DNA of 64,000 bases from Arthrobacter sp. 18067. GTDB taxonomy: Bacteria > Actinomycetota > Actinomycetes > Actinomycetales > Micrococcaceae. Location of the stretch: positions 1 through 64,000 of the forward strand of contig NZ_CACSJJ010000027.1 in the NCBI RefSeq assembly GCF_902706295.1, given 5' to 3'. Of the stretch, positions 34,299 to 43,103 are shown piece by piece. Under the pieces are notes generated by a model that saw only the letters and a program-made list of their open reading frames with translations, did no database searches and had not been told where the DNA came from. A program made the position numbers and the translations under genes. The first letter of the stretch is position 1, and every line of letters starts with the position of its first letter.

Positions 34299-34324
34299 TG
34301 AATCGTTTCATTTGTTACGATTCA
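34299..34324. promoter_or_regulatory. Paired LacI-type operator for rhamnose operon
   Basis: Two 12-bp LacI-like sites face each other: TGAATCGTTTCA (34299-34310) and TGTTACGATTCA (34313-34324). Together they form a palindrome with 8-base arms TGAATCGT / ACGATTCA. They lie 27 bases before the rhaM start and 73 before the LacI gene at 34398, ideally placed for control of both. The binding protein is inferred. Confidence 0.65.
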
Positions 34325-34397
34325 AATTACCCTCGTAAACGGGAGGGTGTCAAGGCGTTTCCAACACATTGACGTCAGCCAGCGGAGATCGGAAAGC

Positions 34398-35414
34398 ATG
34401 TCCCAGACAGCCAGCATCAAAGACGTTGCCACCCACGCCCAAGTAGCAGTGGGAACTGTTTCCAACGTGCTGAACTATCCGGATCGGGTTTCGCAGAGGA
34501 CCAAGGAACGCGTCCTGAAATCCATTGCTGAACTCGGCTTCGTGCGCAACGACGCCGCCCGCCAGCTTCGCGCCGGCCAAAGCAGGACCATTGGGCTGAT
34601 CGTGCTGGACGTCGGAAACCCCTTCTTCTCCTCAGTGGCGCGTGCTGCCGAGGATGCTGCCACTGCCCTTGGAAGCGTCGTGTTGGTAGGGGACAGTGGC
34701 CAGGACGCTTCCCGCGAAGCGCATTACATGGACCTGTTCCAGGAGCAACGGGTCCAAGGCCTGCTTATCTCGCCGGTGGGTGATGTGGGTGCGCGGATCG
34801 ATACCCTTCGTGAACGCGGCGTCCCCACGGTCCTGGTGGATGAACTCGCAGACACCGAGCGCTGCAGCTCTGTATCCGTGGATGACCAGGAAGGCGGGTA
34901 TTTGGCCGCCAAGCACCTGCTGGACACGGGCCGCCGTCGTCTGGCGTTTGTTGGCACGCCGTCCATCCGCCAAGTGGCCAGCCGACTCAAGGGCGCGCAG
35001 CGTGCCGTGGCCGAGGTGTCAGGGGCGAGTGTTGAGATCCTTGACTCGGCCGGGCAGACGGTCCTGGCGGGCCGGCAAGTGGGCAACGGCTTGGTGGAAC
35101 GCTCCCCGGAAGAGCGGCCTGAAGCTGTGTTCTGCTCCAACGACCTCCTGGCCCTCGGTGTCATGCAGTCCCTCACCATGCTGCGCACCGTCCGGATTCC
35201 CGAGGACATCGCGCTTATTGGTTACGACGACATCGATTTCGCCATCTCCGCGGTGGTGCCCCTGTCTTCCATCCGGCAGCCCACCGAGGCCCTCGGGCGG
35301 ACAGCCATCGAGTTGCTCGCGGAGGAACAGGACAACGGAGGAACCAAGCACCGGGCTGTGGTCTTCACCCCCGAGCTGGTGGTGCGGCAAAGCACGGCCG
35401 GCTCACCCAACTGA
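34398..35414 (+). CDS. LacI-family regulator of rhamnose genes
   Basis: A 338-residue repressor. The N-terminal helix-turn-helix reads SIKDVATHAQVAVGTVSNVL (residues about 6-25), with the hinge RNDAARQLRAGQSRTIGLI, then the periplasmic-binding-protein-like sensor domain with VFCSNDLLALGVMQ and IGYDDIDFA. Divergent position next to rhaM and the paired operator make it the likely rhamnose regulator. The ATG at 34398 follows CGGAAAG; a frame from 34347 is longer but unsupported. The stop TGA lies inside palindrome copy 4, which ends transcription against the convergent epimerase gene. Confidence 0.88.
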   Translation: MSQTASIKDVATHAQVAVGTVSNVLNYPDRVSQRTKERVLKSIAELGFVRNDAARQLRAGQSRTIGLIVLDVGNPFFSSVARAAEDAATALGSVVLVGDSGQDASREAHYMDLFQEQRVQGLLISPVGDVGARIDTLRERGVPTVLVDELADTERCSSVSVDDQEGGYLAAKHLLDTGRRRLAFVGTPSIRQVASRLKGAQRAVAEVSGASVEILDSAGQTVLAGRQVGNGLVERSPEERPEAVFCSNDLLALGVMQSLTMLRTVRIPEDIALIGYDDIDFAISAVVPLSSIRQPTEALGRTAIELLAEEQDNGGTKHRAVVFTPELVVRQSTAGSPN

Positions 35415-35472
35415 GTCGCAGTTAAGCGCGTTTTGACCGCTCAAAACGCGCTTAAATGCGACTTAGTTGGGT
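35405..35472. repeat. Palindromic 3'-end repeat, copy 4
   Basis: Arms 35405-35435 (starting ACCCAACTGAGTCGCAGTTA) and 35441-35472 are complementary with a few mismatches around a 5-base loop. The LacI gene's stop codon is in the left arm and the convergent aldose epimerase gene ends two bases beyond the right arm. The inner core GCGCGTTTTGA matches copy 1. Confidence 0.88.
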
Positions 35473-35473
35473 A

Positions 35474-36370
35474 TTACAGGGCGTAGATGCTCCACGACGC
35501 CGTGTGCTGGGCGCCGGGCTCCAGCCGGATCAGGTCTGTTCCGCTGTTGAAGGCATCGGGCGGGCACGTCATGGGCTCCACGGCCAAGCCAAGCCGTCCC
35601 GGAACCGGTGCAGGTTTGTCAGCCGTATGGATCTGAAGCCACGGGCAGCTTTCGTCCCATGACATTCCGACGCCGGTGCCCGCCGGGTCCCGCACGGAAA
35701 GCCGCGCCAGCCCGCCGTCGAACGCTATGTCCGTAAAGGCGTGGTCGATTTCGGTGCTGCCGATGGCCCGCGCTGAGCGGAAGTCGAAAGCGTAGCCGTC
35801 CACCCGCACAGTGCCGACAGGCAGCAACCTGTCCGGGGTGACCTCCAGGAACGAATCCGCGGAAAACTCAAGGACCCACTCATCCAGGGGCGACGAGCCC
35901 GCCACGAGATACGGGTGCGGGCACACGCCGTAGGGGGCAGCGACGTCGGCCGCGTTCCGGGCTGTGACGGACGTGTGCAGGCCGGCATCATCCAAGGTGT
36001 AGTGGGCCGAAAGCTCCACCACGAACGGGTACCCCGCTGTAGGCCCAACCGTGCACGTCAAGGTGAGGGAGCCGGCGTCGGACTCTTTCCAGGCCCAGTC
36101 GAGCGGGAAAGCGAGCCCGTGCAACGCCGTTGCCCGCTCAGGTTCGTTGATCGGCAATTCGTGCGCAGCGCCGTCGAAGCTGTACTTGCCGTCAGCAATC
36201 CTGTTGGGCCACGGGGCGGCGATGATGCCACGGTAATCCGGGATGGGACCGCCGGCCGTGAAAGGGACAACCAGGTCCCGGCCGTCGAACTGCAGGACGC
36301 GCAAGGCGGCGGCGTGGGCGGTCACAACGGCTGTGTAACCGTCCGCGCTCAGTGTGTATTCAGTGCTCAC
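35474..36370 (-). CDS. Aldose 1-epimerase family protein
   Basis: A 298-residue galactose-mutarotase-like beta-sandwich enzyme that equilibrates sugar anomers. It shows PIPDYRGIIAAPWPNRIADG (substrate arginine region), the HGLAF histidine motif, the catalytic-histidine segment GVCPHPYLVAG and a C-terminal LAVEPMTCPPDAFN with the catalytic Glu. The GTG start overlaps the araA stop (GTGA), so it is the last gene of the ara operon and probably acts on L-arabinose or related pentoses. Confidence 0.9.
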   Translation of the reverse strand: MSTEYTLSADGYTAVVTAHAAALRVLQFDGRDLVVPFTAGGPIPDYRGIIAAPWPNRIADGKYSFDGAAHELPINEPERATALHGLAFPLDWAWKESDAGSLTLTCTVGPTAGYPFVVELSAHYTLDDAGLHTSVTARNAADVAAPYGVCPHPYLVAGSSPLDEWVLEFSADSFLEVTPDRLLPVGTVRVDGYAFDFRSARAIGSTEIDHAFTDIAFDGGLARLSVRDPAGTGVGMSWDESCPWLQIHTADKPAPVPGRLGLAVEPMTCPPDAFNSGTDLIRLEPGAQHTASWSIYAL

Positions 36371-37899
36371 AGGCCGCCGGCCAGCTTGTAGTACGCGGCG
36401 TTCCAGTTGAGTTCCTTCTTGAACTGTTTGATGGTGGTGTCCTCATCGATGGTGAGAAGTTCGGTTTTGGCGATGTCGGCGAAGTCCTCGAACACGTCCA
36501 GACCCACCTGCGTGGACAATACCGTGTGGTGCGCGGCGCCGGCGGTGAGCCACGCGGCGGCGGAGGTGGCGAAGTTGGGCTTGGGTTCCCAGAGCGCGCG
36601 TGCCACGGGCAGGTTGGGGAGCGGCTGGTCGAGGTCGACGACGTCCACCACGTTCGCGACCAGGCGGAACCGATCGCGCATATCGGACAGCGCGACGACG
36701 ATGCCGGGGCCGGCGTCCGTGTCGAAGACCATGCGGACGGGGTCTTCCTTGCCGCCAATGCCCAGCGGGTGGATTTCGACGCGCGGCTTCCTGGCCGTGA
36801 GCGACGGGCAGACCTCCAGCATGTGCGCGCCCAGGATCTTCTCGCTGCCTGGTTCCAGGTGGTAGGTGTAGTCCTCCATGAGCGAGGCGCCGCCGGGCAG
36901 GTTCCCGCCCATGACTTTGGCGGCACGGACCAGGATGGCGGTCTTCCAGTCACCTTCCGCGCCGAAGCCGTAGCCGTCGGCCATGAGGCGCTGGACGGCC
37001 ATGCCCGGCAGCTGACGCAGTTCGCCGAGGTCCTCGAAGGAGGTGGTGAAGGCTGCGGAACCATTGGCTTCCAGGAAGCTGCGCAGTCCCAGTTCGATCT
37101 TGGCGCTGTACCGCAATGATTCGTGGCGGGCACCGCCTGCTTTCAGTTCGTCGGCCACCTCGTAGAGGCGTTCGTATTCGGCAACCAGGGCGTCGACGTC
37201 GGACTCGTTGGCGGTGTGGACGGCCTCGGCGAGTTCGTTGACGGACCAGGTGTTCACCGAGACACCGAAGCGCAGCTCGGCTTCTGTTTTGTCGCCTTCG
37301 GTGACGGCAACGTTGCGCATGTTGTCGCCGAAGCGGGTCAGTTTCAGTGTGCGGACGGCGGCCCAACCGGCCGAGGCGCGCTGCCAGGCACCCACTTGGC
37401 GGGCGACCTCGGGATTGCTGACATGCCCGACGACGGTCTTCCGCGGCACGCCGAGGCGCGACTGGATGTACCCGAATTCGCGGTCGCCGTGGGCTGCCTG
37501 GTTGAGGTTCATGAAGTCGAAGTCGATGTCAGCCCAGGGAAGGTCGCGGTTGGCCTGGGTGTGCAGGTGCAGCAGCGGTTTGCGGAGCAGGTCCAGGCCT
37601 TGGATCCACATCTTGGCGGGGCTGAAGGTGTGCATCCAGGCGGTCACGCCGATCACGGAGTCATCGGCGTTGGCTTCCAGCGCGGTGCGGCGGATGGCGT
37701 CGGAATCGGTGAGGACCGGCTTCCACACGAGCTTGACCGGGACGTCGCTGCTGGCGTTCAGGGCGTTCGCAATCTCCTGCGACTGCGCTGCGACCTGCTT
37801 GAGGACGTCCTCGCCGTACAGGTGCTGGCTGCCGGTGAGGAACCAGACCTCGTACTGGTCCAAGGAAGTGTTGTTGGCGGGAGTGGTGGCGCTGGGCAT
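36367..37899 (-). CDS. araA: L-arabinose isomerase
   Basis: A 510-residue metal-dependent isomerase converting L-arabinose to L-ribulose. Visible are the N-terminal VWFLTGSQHLYGEDVLKQV, VTAWMHTFSPAKMWIQGL, DRDLPW-like segment NRDLPWADIDFDFMN and EDYTYHLEPG. Length is normal. Of two ATG codons I prefer 37899, eight bases from AGGAG; the one at 37905 is only two bases from it. It follows araD by 59 bases and overlaps the epimerase gene downstream. Confidence 0.95.
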   Translation of the reverse strand: MPSATTPANNTSLDQYEVWFLTGSQHLYGEDVLKQVAAQSQEIANALNASSDVPVKLVWKPVLTDSDAIRRTALEANADDSVIGVTAWMHTFSPAKMWIQGLDLLRKPLLHLHTQANRDLPWADIDFDFMNLNQAAHGDREFGYIQSRLGVPRKTVVGHVSNPEVARQVGAWQRASAGWAAVRTLKLTRFGDNMRNVAVTEGDKTEAELRFGVSVNTWSVNELAEAVHTANESDVDALVAEYERLYEVADELKAGGARHESLRYSAKIELGLRSFLEANGSAAFTTSFEDLGELRQLPGMAVQRLMADGYGFGAEGDWKTAILVRAAKVMGGNLPGGASLMEDYTYHLEPGSEKILGAHMLEVCPSLTARKPRVEIHPLGIGGKEDPVRMVFDTDAGPGIVVALSDMRDRFRLVANVVDVVDLDQPLPNLPVARALWEPKPNFATSAAAWLTAGAAHHTVLSTQVGLDVFEDFADIAKTELLTIDEDTTIKQFKKELNWNAAYYKLAGGL

Positions 37900-37958
37900 T
37901 TTCATGGCTCCTGGGTGTGGTCCGGGGTGGTGGCAACGGCGCTGAAGGCGGCGGCGCG

Positions 37959-38666
37959 TTAGCGCCCGTAGACGTTCTGGTATCGGTCGTAAAGCGACTC
38001 GATCTTGGCTTGATCGATGGGCAGTGGATCGCCGAGTTGGCGGGAGATGTGGACTGTCCTGGCCACTTCCTCGCACATCACGGCTGCCTTGACGGCTTCG
38101 CGGGGGGACTTGCCGATGGTGAACGGGCCGTGGTTCTGCATGAGCACCGCGGGGGAGTTGGAGTTCGCCAGTGTCTCCACGATTCCCTGGCCAATCGAGT
38201 CGTCCCCGATCAACGCGAACGGTCCGATCGGAATGGGTCCGCCGAATTCGTCGCCCATCATGGTCAGCACGCAGGGGATTTCCTCGCCGCGTGCAGCCCA
38301 GGCAGTGGCGTAGGTGGAGTGCGTGTGCACCACGCCGCCTACCTCGGGCATGTGCCGGTAGACGTAGGCATGGGCGGCGGTGTCCGAGGATGGTGAGAGG
38401 TCCGGGTTGCCCCAATCCACGGTGCCGGCGCTTCCGGTGTTCATTCCCCGCACAGGTGTGCCATAAAGGTCAGTGACCACCATGAGCTCCGGAGTCAGGT
38501 CGCCATAGGAAACACCCGAGGGCTTGATGACCATGAGATCGTGACCGGGGATGCGGCCCGAGACGTTGCCGGCAGTCCAGACCACCAGTTCGTAGCGGGT
38601 CAGTTCGGCATGCAGTTCGCAGACTTCCTGGCGGACCCTCGCGATGGTTTCCAGGAGGGTGCTCAT
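37959..38666 (-). CDS. araD: L-ribulose-5-phosphate 4-epimerase
   Basis: A 235-residue zinc enzyme of the class II aldolase/adducin family that makes D-xylulose-5-phosphate. The zinc histidines are in GGVVHTHSTYATAWAARG (about residue 95), and the N-terminal TAGNVSGRIPGHDLMVIKPS and TVDWGNPDLSPSSDTAAHAY segments are typical. It overlaps araB by four bases. Confidence 0.95.
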   Translation of the reverse strand: MSTLLETIARVRQEVCELHAELTRYELVVWTAGNVSGRIPGHDLMVIKPSGVSYGDLTPELMVVTDLYGTPVRGMNTGSAGTVDWGNPDLSPSSDTAAHAYVYRHMPEVGGVVHTHSTYATAWAARGEEIPCVLTMMGDEFGGPIPIGPFALIGDDSIGQGIVETLANSNSPAVLMQNHGPFTIGKSPREAVKAAVMCEEVARTVHISRQLGDPLPIDQAKIESLYDRYQNVYGR

Positions 38667-40399
38667 GCGGAGACTCCTTCGAGGGTGTTGGCCTGCTTCG
38701 CCGACCCCTGTTGTCCTGAGCCGTGGATCGCGGCGCGTTGAATGGCTTTGAGGCGGTGCATAACGTTGTTCGTGCCGCGGCCGAAGTAGTCGTGCAAGGT
38801 GCGGTATTCCTGGAAGAGGACCTCGTAGGCGGCAACGTTTTCCGGGATCGGGGTGTAGACCGCGCCGGGAGCGGCTGCCATGGACGCGGCGGCTTCCCGG
38901 ATGTCTTTGTACTTCCCGGCTGCCACTGCTGCGTGGATCGCCGAGCCAAGCGCCGGGCCCTGTTCGGATCCGATCGTGGAGAGCTGCAGGCCCGTGATGT
39001 CGGCATAGACCTGCATGAGGAACTTGTTCTTCAGCAATCCTCCGGCCACGATGAACTCCTTGACCGGAACTCCGGAATCGCGGAAGGCGTCCACGATGGT
39101 GCGCGTGCCGAACGCCGTGGCTTCCAGTAACGCCCGGTAGCTGTCCTCGGGCTTGGTGGCCAGGGTCTGGCCGACCACTACGCCGGAGAGTTCGTGGTCA
39201 ACCAGCACCGAGCGGTTGCCTGAGTGCCAGTCCAACGCGATCAAGCCGTGCTCACCGATGGCTTGCTTCTCGGCGAGTTCGGTGAGGTATTCGTGGATTC
39301 CCAGGCCCTTTTCTGCTGCGGCCTGGTGGTATTCGGGAGGGACGCCGTTCTTGGTGAACCAGCCGAAGATGTCGCCGACTCCGGACTGGCCGGCTTCGTA
39401 ACCCCAGAGTCCGTCCACGATTCCGCCGTCGACGACCCCGCACATGCCGGGGACTTCGCGCAGAACGTCGCCGTTCATGACGTGGCAGGTGGAGGTGCCC
39501 ATGATCGCGACGAGCTGTCCGGGTTCCACGGCGTTCGCGGCCGGTGCGCTGACGTGGGCATCCACGTTGCCTACTGCAACGGCGATCCCAGCGGGGAGGC
39601 CGGTCCAGGCTGCGGCTTCTTCGGTGAGGTAGCCCGCGGCATCGCCCAAGCGGCCGATCGCGTGTTCCAGCTTTTCGGATACAAAACCCTTGAAATCGGG
39701 GTTCAATGCTGCCAGGAAGTCCTCAGAAGGGTACTTCCCGTCCTGGTAAATGCCTTTATAGCCAGCGGTGCAGGCGTTGCGGACATAACTGCCGCAGAGC
39801 TGCCAGACGATCCAGTCGGCTGCCTCAACCCAGTGGTCCATCGCGCCGTAAACTTCAGGGTCTTCTTCGAGGAGCTGCAAGCCCTTGGCGAACTCCCATT
39901 CCGAGGAAATCAGGCCACCGTAGCGTGGGAGCCAGGATTCGCCACGTTCCTCGGCGAGCTGGTTGATGCGGTCGGCTTGCGGCTGCGCGGCGTGGTGACG
40001 CCAGAGCTTCACGAAGGCGTGCGGCCGGTCCACGAAGCGTTCCAGTTCGTTCAGCGGCGTGCCGTCCGCCGTCGTCGGAACCATGGTGCACGCGGTGAAG
40101 TCGGTGGCGATGCCCACCACGTTCTCCGGGTTGATGCCGGCATCCACGACGGCGGCCGGTACAGCGTTTCGCAGAACGTCGCGGTAGTCGTTGGGGACCT
40201 GGAGCGCCCAATCGGCCGGCAGCCGTTGGCCGGTGCCGGGGAGCTTTTCCGTCACGACTGCGTGGGGATAGTCGAACACCCCGCTGCCGAGTTCGGCACC
40301 ATCCGAAACGCGCACGACGACGGCGCGCCCGGACAAAGTGCCATAGTCCACGCCGATGACGAACTGCTCGTCGAGCGGGAGGTTCTTAGAGGTATTCAT
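38663..40399 (-). CDS. araB: Ribulokinase
   Basis: A 578-residue FGGY kinase phosphorylating L-ribulose. The N-terminal phosphate motif FVIGVDYGTLSGRAVVV is diagnostic of ribulokinases, as are IATDFTACTMVPTTADGTPL and the C-terminal IVAGGLLKNKFLMQVYADI. The ATG at 40399 follows GGAG. It is the first gene of araB-araD-araA-epimerase, with a LacI-type operator about 75 bases upstream. Confidence 0.95.
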   Translation of the reverse strand: MNTSKNLPLDEQFVIGVDYGTLSGRAVVVRVSDGAELGSGVFDYPHAVVTEKLPGTGQRLPADWALQVPNDYRDVLRNAVPAAVVDAGINPENVVGIATDFTACTMVPTTADGTPLNELERFVDRPHAFVKLWRHHAAQPQADRINQLAEERGESWLPRYGGLISSEWEFAKGLQLLEEDPEVYGAMDHWVEAADWIVWQLCGSYVRNACTAGYKGIYQDGKYPSEDFLAALNPDFKGFVSEKLEHAIGRLGDAAGYLTEEAAAWTGLPAGIAVAVGNVDAHVSAPAANAVEPGQLVAIMGTSTCHVMNGDVLREVPGMCGVVDGGIVDGLWGYEAGQSGVGDIFGWFTKNGVPPEYHQAAAEKGLGIHEYLTELAEKQAIGEHGLIALDWHSGNRSVLVDHELSGVVVGQTLATKPEDSYRALLEATAFGTRTIVDAFRDSGVPVKEFIVAGGLLKNKFLMQVYADITGLQLSTIGSEQGPALGSAIHAAVAAGKYKDIREAAASMAAAPGAVYTPIPENVAAYEVLFQEYRTLHDYFGRGTNNVMHRLKAIQRAAIHGSGQQGSAKQANTLEGVSA

Positions 40400-40472
40400 G
40401 GGGTCTCCATCCGGCTGGCCAGGGCCTCATTGCCGGGGGTCGGGGTGGAAAAGTGAAGAAGGTCTGATGCAA

Positions 40473-40488
40473 TTGTTAGCGCTCACAA
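40473..40488. promoter_or_regulatory. LacI-type operator upstream of araB
   Basis: TTGTTAGCGCTCACAA is a near-perfect palindrome centred on AGCGCT, the classical LacI-family form and close to AraR sites described in corynebacteria. It lies 74 bases before the araB start and 44 bases after the end of the LacI-family gene at 40532, its most likely regulator. Confidence 0.6.
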
Positions 40489-40531
40489 CTTTGATGTCAA
40501 GAGCGAGGCCGTGCCGTGGGACTGTTTTGGG

Positions 40532-41572
40532 TCAGCCTGAGACGGGTGCCGTGGTGGAGCGGATGACCAAGCGTGGCGTGACGGTGGCAGCTGAGACGGG
40601 GGTGCCGTTTTCCAAGCGATCCAGAAGCAGGCCGATACAGCGTTGACCGAGCTCCTCAAAGTCCTGCGCCACCGTAGTCAGCGGAGGAATGAAGTAGGCC
40701 GACTCCGGCTGGTCATCAAAGCCCACAACGCTGACGTCTGCCGGTACCTGCACGCCTGTCTCGTTGAATGCGCGCAGGACGCCTAGGGCCATCTGGTCAT
40801 TGGCGACGAACAGGGCTGTCACGGAACGGTCCGCCGCAATTTTCAGGCCTTCGCGGTAGCCGCATTCGGCACTCCAATCGCCCTCGATCAGGGTGGCCGG
40901 TTCAAGCCCCGCCTTAGTCAACGCCTCCTGCCAGCCGTCTATGCGGGCAGCAGCGTCGATCCAATCCGACGGCCCGGACAGGTGGCCGATCCGCTGGTGG
41001 CCGAGACTCAGGAGGTGTTGGACAGCGAGCCTGGCGCCCTCCCGTTGGTCCACGGTGGCGCCGCTGAGGTATTCATCGCCAAGAGAGCCGACGGCTACCA
41101 AGGGCACGTGAGCGGTGATGTCACGGAGAACATCAAATGTTCCGGGGTGGGGCACGGTCACGACGATGCCGTCCACGCCCTGATCCATGAAGTGCGCGAT
41201 GGCGTCCTTGATAGTCTCCGGCGTGACTTCCCGCAGGCCGGCCACGCTGACAAAATAGCCCGCATCCCGTGCCGCCTGTTGAACGCCCAGGAGGGTGTGG
41301 GACGGCCCATACTGCGCCATTTCGCTGCCGAGTACTCCAATGGTTTGGGAGCGTCGGGTCACCAGGCTGCGTGCCGCGGTGTTCCGTCGATAGCCCAGCT
41401 CGGTGATGGCCTGTTCCACACGCTCGCGGGTCTTGGAACTCACGTTGGGGTGGTTGTTCAGGACCCGGGAAACAGTCTGGTGGGAGACCCCCGCCACGCG
41501 GGCGACGTCCTCCATGACAGGAGGCCGGGCTGGTGCAGATTGATCAGAGCTCACCCTGTCACGATAGAGCAC
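40532..41572 (-). CDS. LacI-family regulator, probably of arabinose genes
   Basis: A 346-residue repressor with helix-turn-helix MEDVARVAGVSHQTVSRVLN (residues about 20-39), hinge NTAARSLVTRRSQTIGVLG, and a sugar-binding domain with ATVDQREGARLAVQHLLSLG and VVGFDDQPESAYFIPPLTTV. It begins 12 bases after the xylB stop and ends 130 bases before araB, so it sits between the xylose and arabinose operons and could couple them. Both the GTG at 41572 and the one at 41554 are possible starts; neither has a good ribosome-binding site, fitting coupling to xylB. Confidence 0.87.
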   Translation of the reverse strand: MLYRDRVSSDQSAPARPPVMEDVARVAGVSHQTVSRVLNNHPNVSSKTRERVEQAITELGYRRNTAARSLVTRRSQTIGVLGSEMAQYGPSHTLLGVQQAARDAGYFVSVAGLREVTPETIKDAIAHFMDQGVDGIVVTVPHPGTFDVLRDITAHVPLVAVGSLGDEYLSGATVDQREGARLAVQHLLSLGHQRIGHLSGPSDWIDAAARIDGWQEALTKAGLEPATLIEGDWSAECGYREGLKIAADRSVTALFVANDQMALGVLRAFNETGVQVPADVSVVGFDDQPESAYFIPPLTTVAQDFEELGQRCIGLLLDRLENGTPVSAATVTPRLVIRSTTAPVSG

Positions 41573-41584
41573 CCGCGGCGATGA

Positions 41585-43015
41585 TCAGCCCATAGCCACC
41601 TTGGCGGCGTACTGGCGGTATCTCGTCAGGAAGGGTGCGGGCCCAGCGACGTCCCCGGGCGTCACGTCCACGCCTTCCAGTGACCACTCAGGCAACTGGC
41701 CTGTCAGCACGCCGGCGGCCTGACGTGCAGCGCCGTCGGCAACATATTCCCCGGGGTGGGGTACGAACACCGGTAATCCAAAGGTCGAAGCAGCAACCAG
41801 CTGGACAGCCTCCGATTGCGCGCCTCCACCCACCAGGATGATCCGCTGAGCGGCTACACCTTGGGCTTGCAGCGCGGCGAGGCCGTCCGCCAGTGAACAC
41901 AGCACACCCTCCACTGCTGCCCGCGCCAGATTGGCCGGCGTGTAGTTGGAGACTGTGATGCCGTGGAGCGAACCCGTAGCGTCAGGCAGGTTAGGTGTCC
42001 GTTCGCCCTCGAAATACGGGACCAGGGTCAGCCCCTCCGCTCCTTCGGGCGCGGATAACGCAAGGGCGCCCAGTTCCTTCAAGTCCACTCCCAGCAACGC
42101 GGCCGTAGCATCAAAGATCCGTGTCGCGTTGAGTGTGCACGCCAGTGGAAGGTAATGACCAGTTGCATCCGCAAAGCCTGCGACCAGCCCGCTGGCATCC
42201 TGTGCCGGCACGCCTGATACCGCAAACACGGTCCCGGACGTTCCAATGGAAATGACGACATCCCCGACGGCGGCGCTGACGCCCAGGCCCGCTGCGGCGT
42301 TGTCACCCGCACCGGGGCCGATGAGGGCACCGCCCGGCGTTTTGCCGGCAGCTTCCAAGGGGCCGACGACGGTTGGCAACACAGGGACGTGGCCCAGCGT
42401 ACGTTCCAAGACCTCGGGTAAGTACTGGCCGGTGCTGGCCGAGAAATAGCCCGTGCCTGATGCATCGGACCTGTCGGTGCGGAGGAGCTCCAAGGATTCG
42501 GGGCCGCTGCCAGGACCTTGGCCGGCAAGCCGCCAGGAAAGCCAATCGTGCGGCAGGCAAACCGCAGCCGTGCGTCGGGCGTTCTCCGGTTCGATCCGAG
42601 CCAGCCATCGGAGCTTGGTGGCAGTCAACGATGCCACCGGTACGGTTCCGGTGCTGAAAGCCCAGAAAGCGGCGCCGGCGAGGGCATCGCCGTCACCGGC
42701 TTCAAGAATCAATTCCTCAGCGTCGGGCGCGGAGCGTGTGTCGTTCCAGAGCAGGGCTGGGCGCACTACATCGCCGGATTTGTCGAGGCACACCATCCCG
42801 TGTTGCTGGCCACCAATGGAAACGGCCTCGACGTCGTCCAGCCCGCCTGCCTTGTGGATCGCTTCCTGGAGGGCCGTCCACCAGTGATCAGGGTGTACTT
42901 CCGTACCCTCAGGGTGGGGTGCCCGGCCTTGACGTACCAGGGCGCCGGTGACTGAGTCCCGGATAACCACTTTGCACGACTGGGTGGAGCTGTCGATCCC
43001 GGCTACGAGAGGCAT
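41585..43015 (-). CDS. xylB: Xylulokinase
   Basis: A 476-residue FGGY kinase phosphorylating D-xylulose. Features are MPLVAGIDSSTQSCKVVIRD at the N-terminus, GQQHGMVCLDKSG (substrate site), GTSGTVFAVSG and ILVGGGAQSEAVQ. The ATG at 43015 follows AAAGGA by eight bases; a longer frame to 43054 includes part of the intercistronic hairpin (GCCGGGC / GCCCGGC arms around 43042-43078). It lies 88 bases after xylA and directly before a LacI gene. Confidence 0.93.
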   Translation of the reverse strand: MPLVAGIDSSTQSCKVVIRDSVTGALVRQGRAPHPEGTEVHPDHWWTALQEAIHKAGGLDDVEAVSIGGQQHGMVCLDKSGDVVRPALLWNDTRSAPDAEELILEAGDGDALAGAAFWAFSTGTVPVASLTATKLRWLARIEPENARRTAAVCLPHDWLSWRLAGQGPGSGPESLELLRTDRSDASGTGYFSASTGQYLPEVLERTLGHVPVLPTVVGPLEAAGKTPGGALIGPGAGDNAAAGLGVSAAVGDVVISIGTSGTVFAVSGVPAQDASGLVAGFADATGHYLPLACTLNATRIFDATAALLGVDLKELGALALSAPEGAEGLTLVPYFEGERTPNLPDATGSLHGITVSNYTPANLARAAVEGVLCSLADGLAALQAQGVAAQRIILVGGGAQSEAVQLVAASTFGLPVFVPHPGEYVADGAARQAAGVLTGQLPEWSLEGVDVTPGDVAGPAPFLTRYRQYAAKVAMG

Positions 43016-43103
43016 GCGTTTGTTCCTTTGGCGAACCGTGGCCGGGCCCGGCAAGGAGAACCTCGCGGAGCCCGGCGACGGGACTGTGATGGGTGGGAGT
43101 GAC

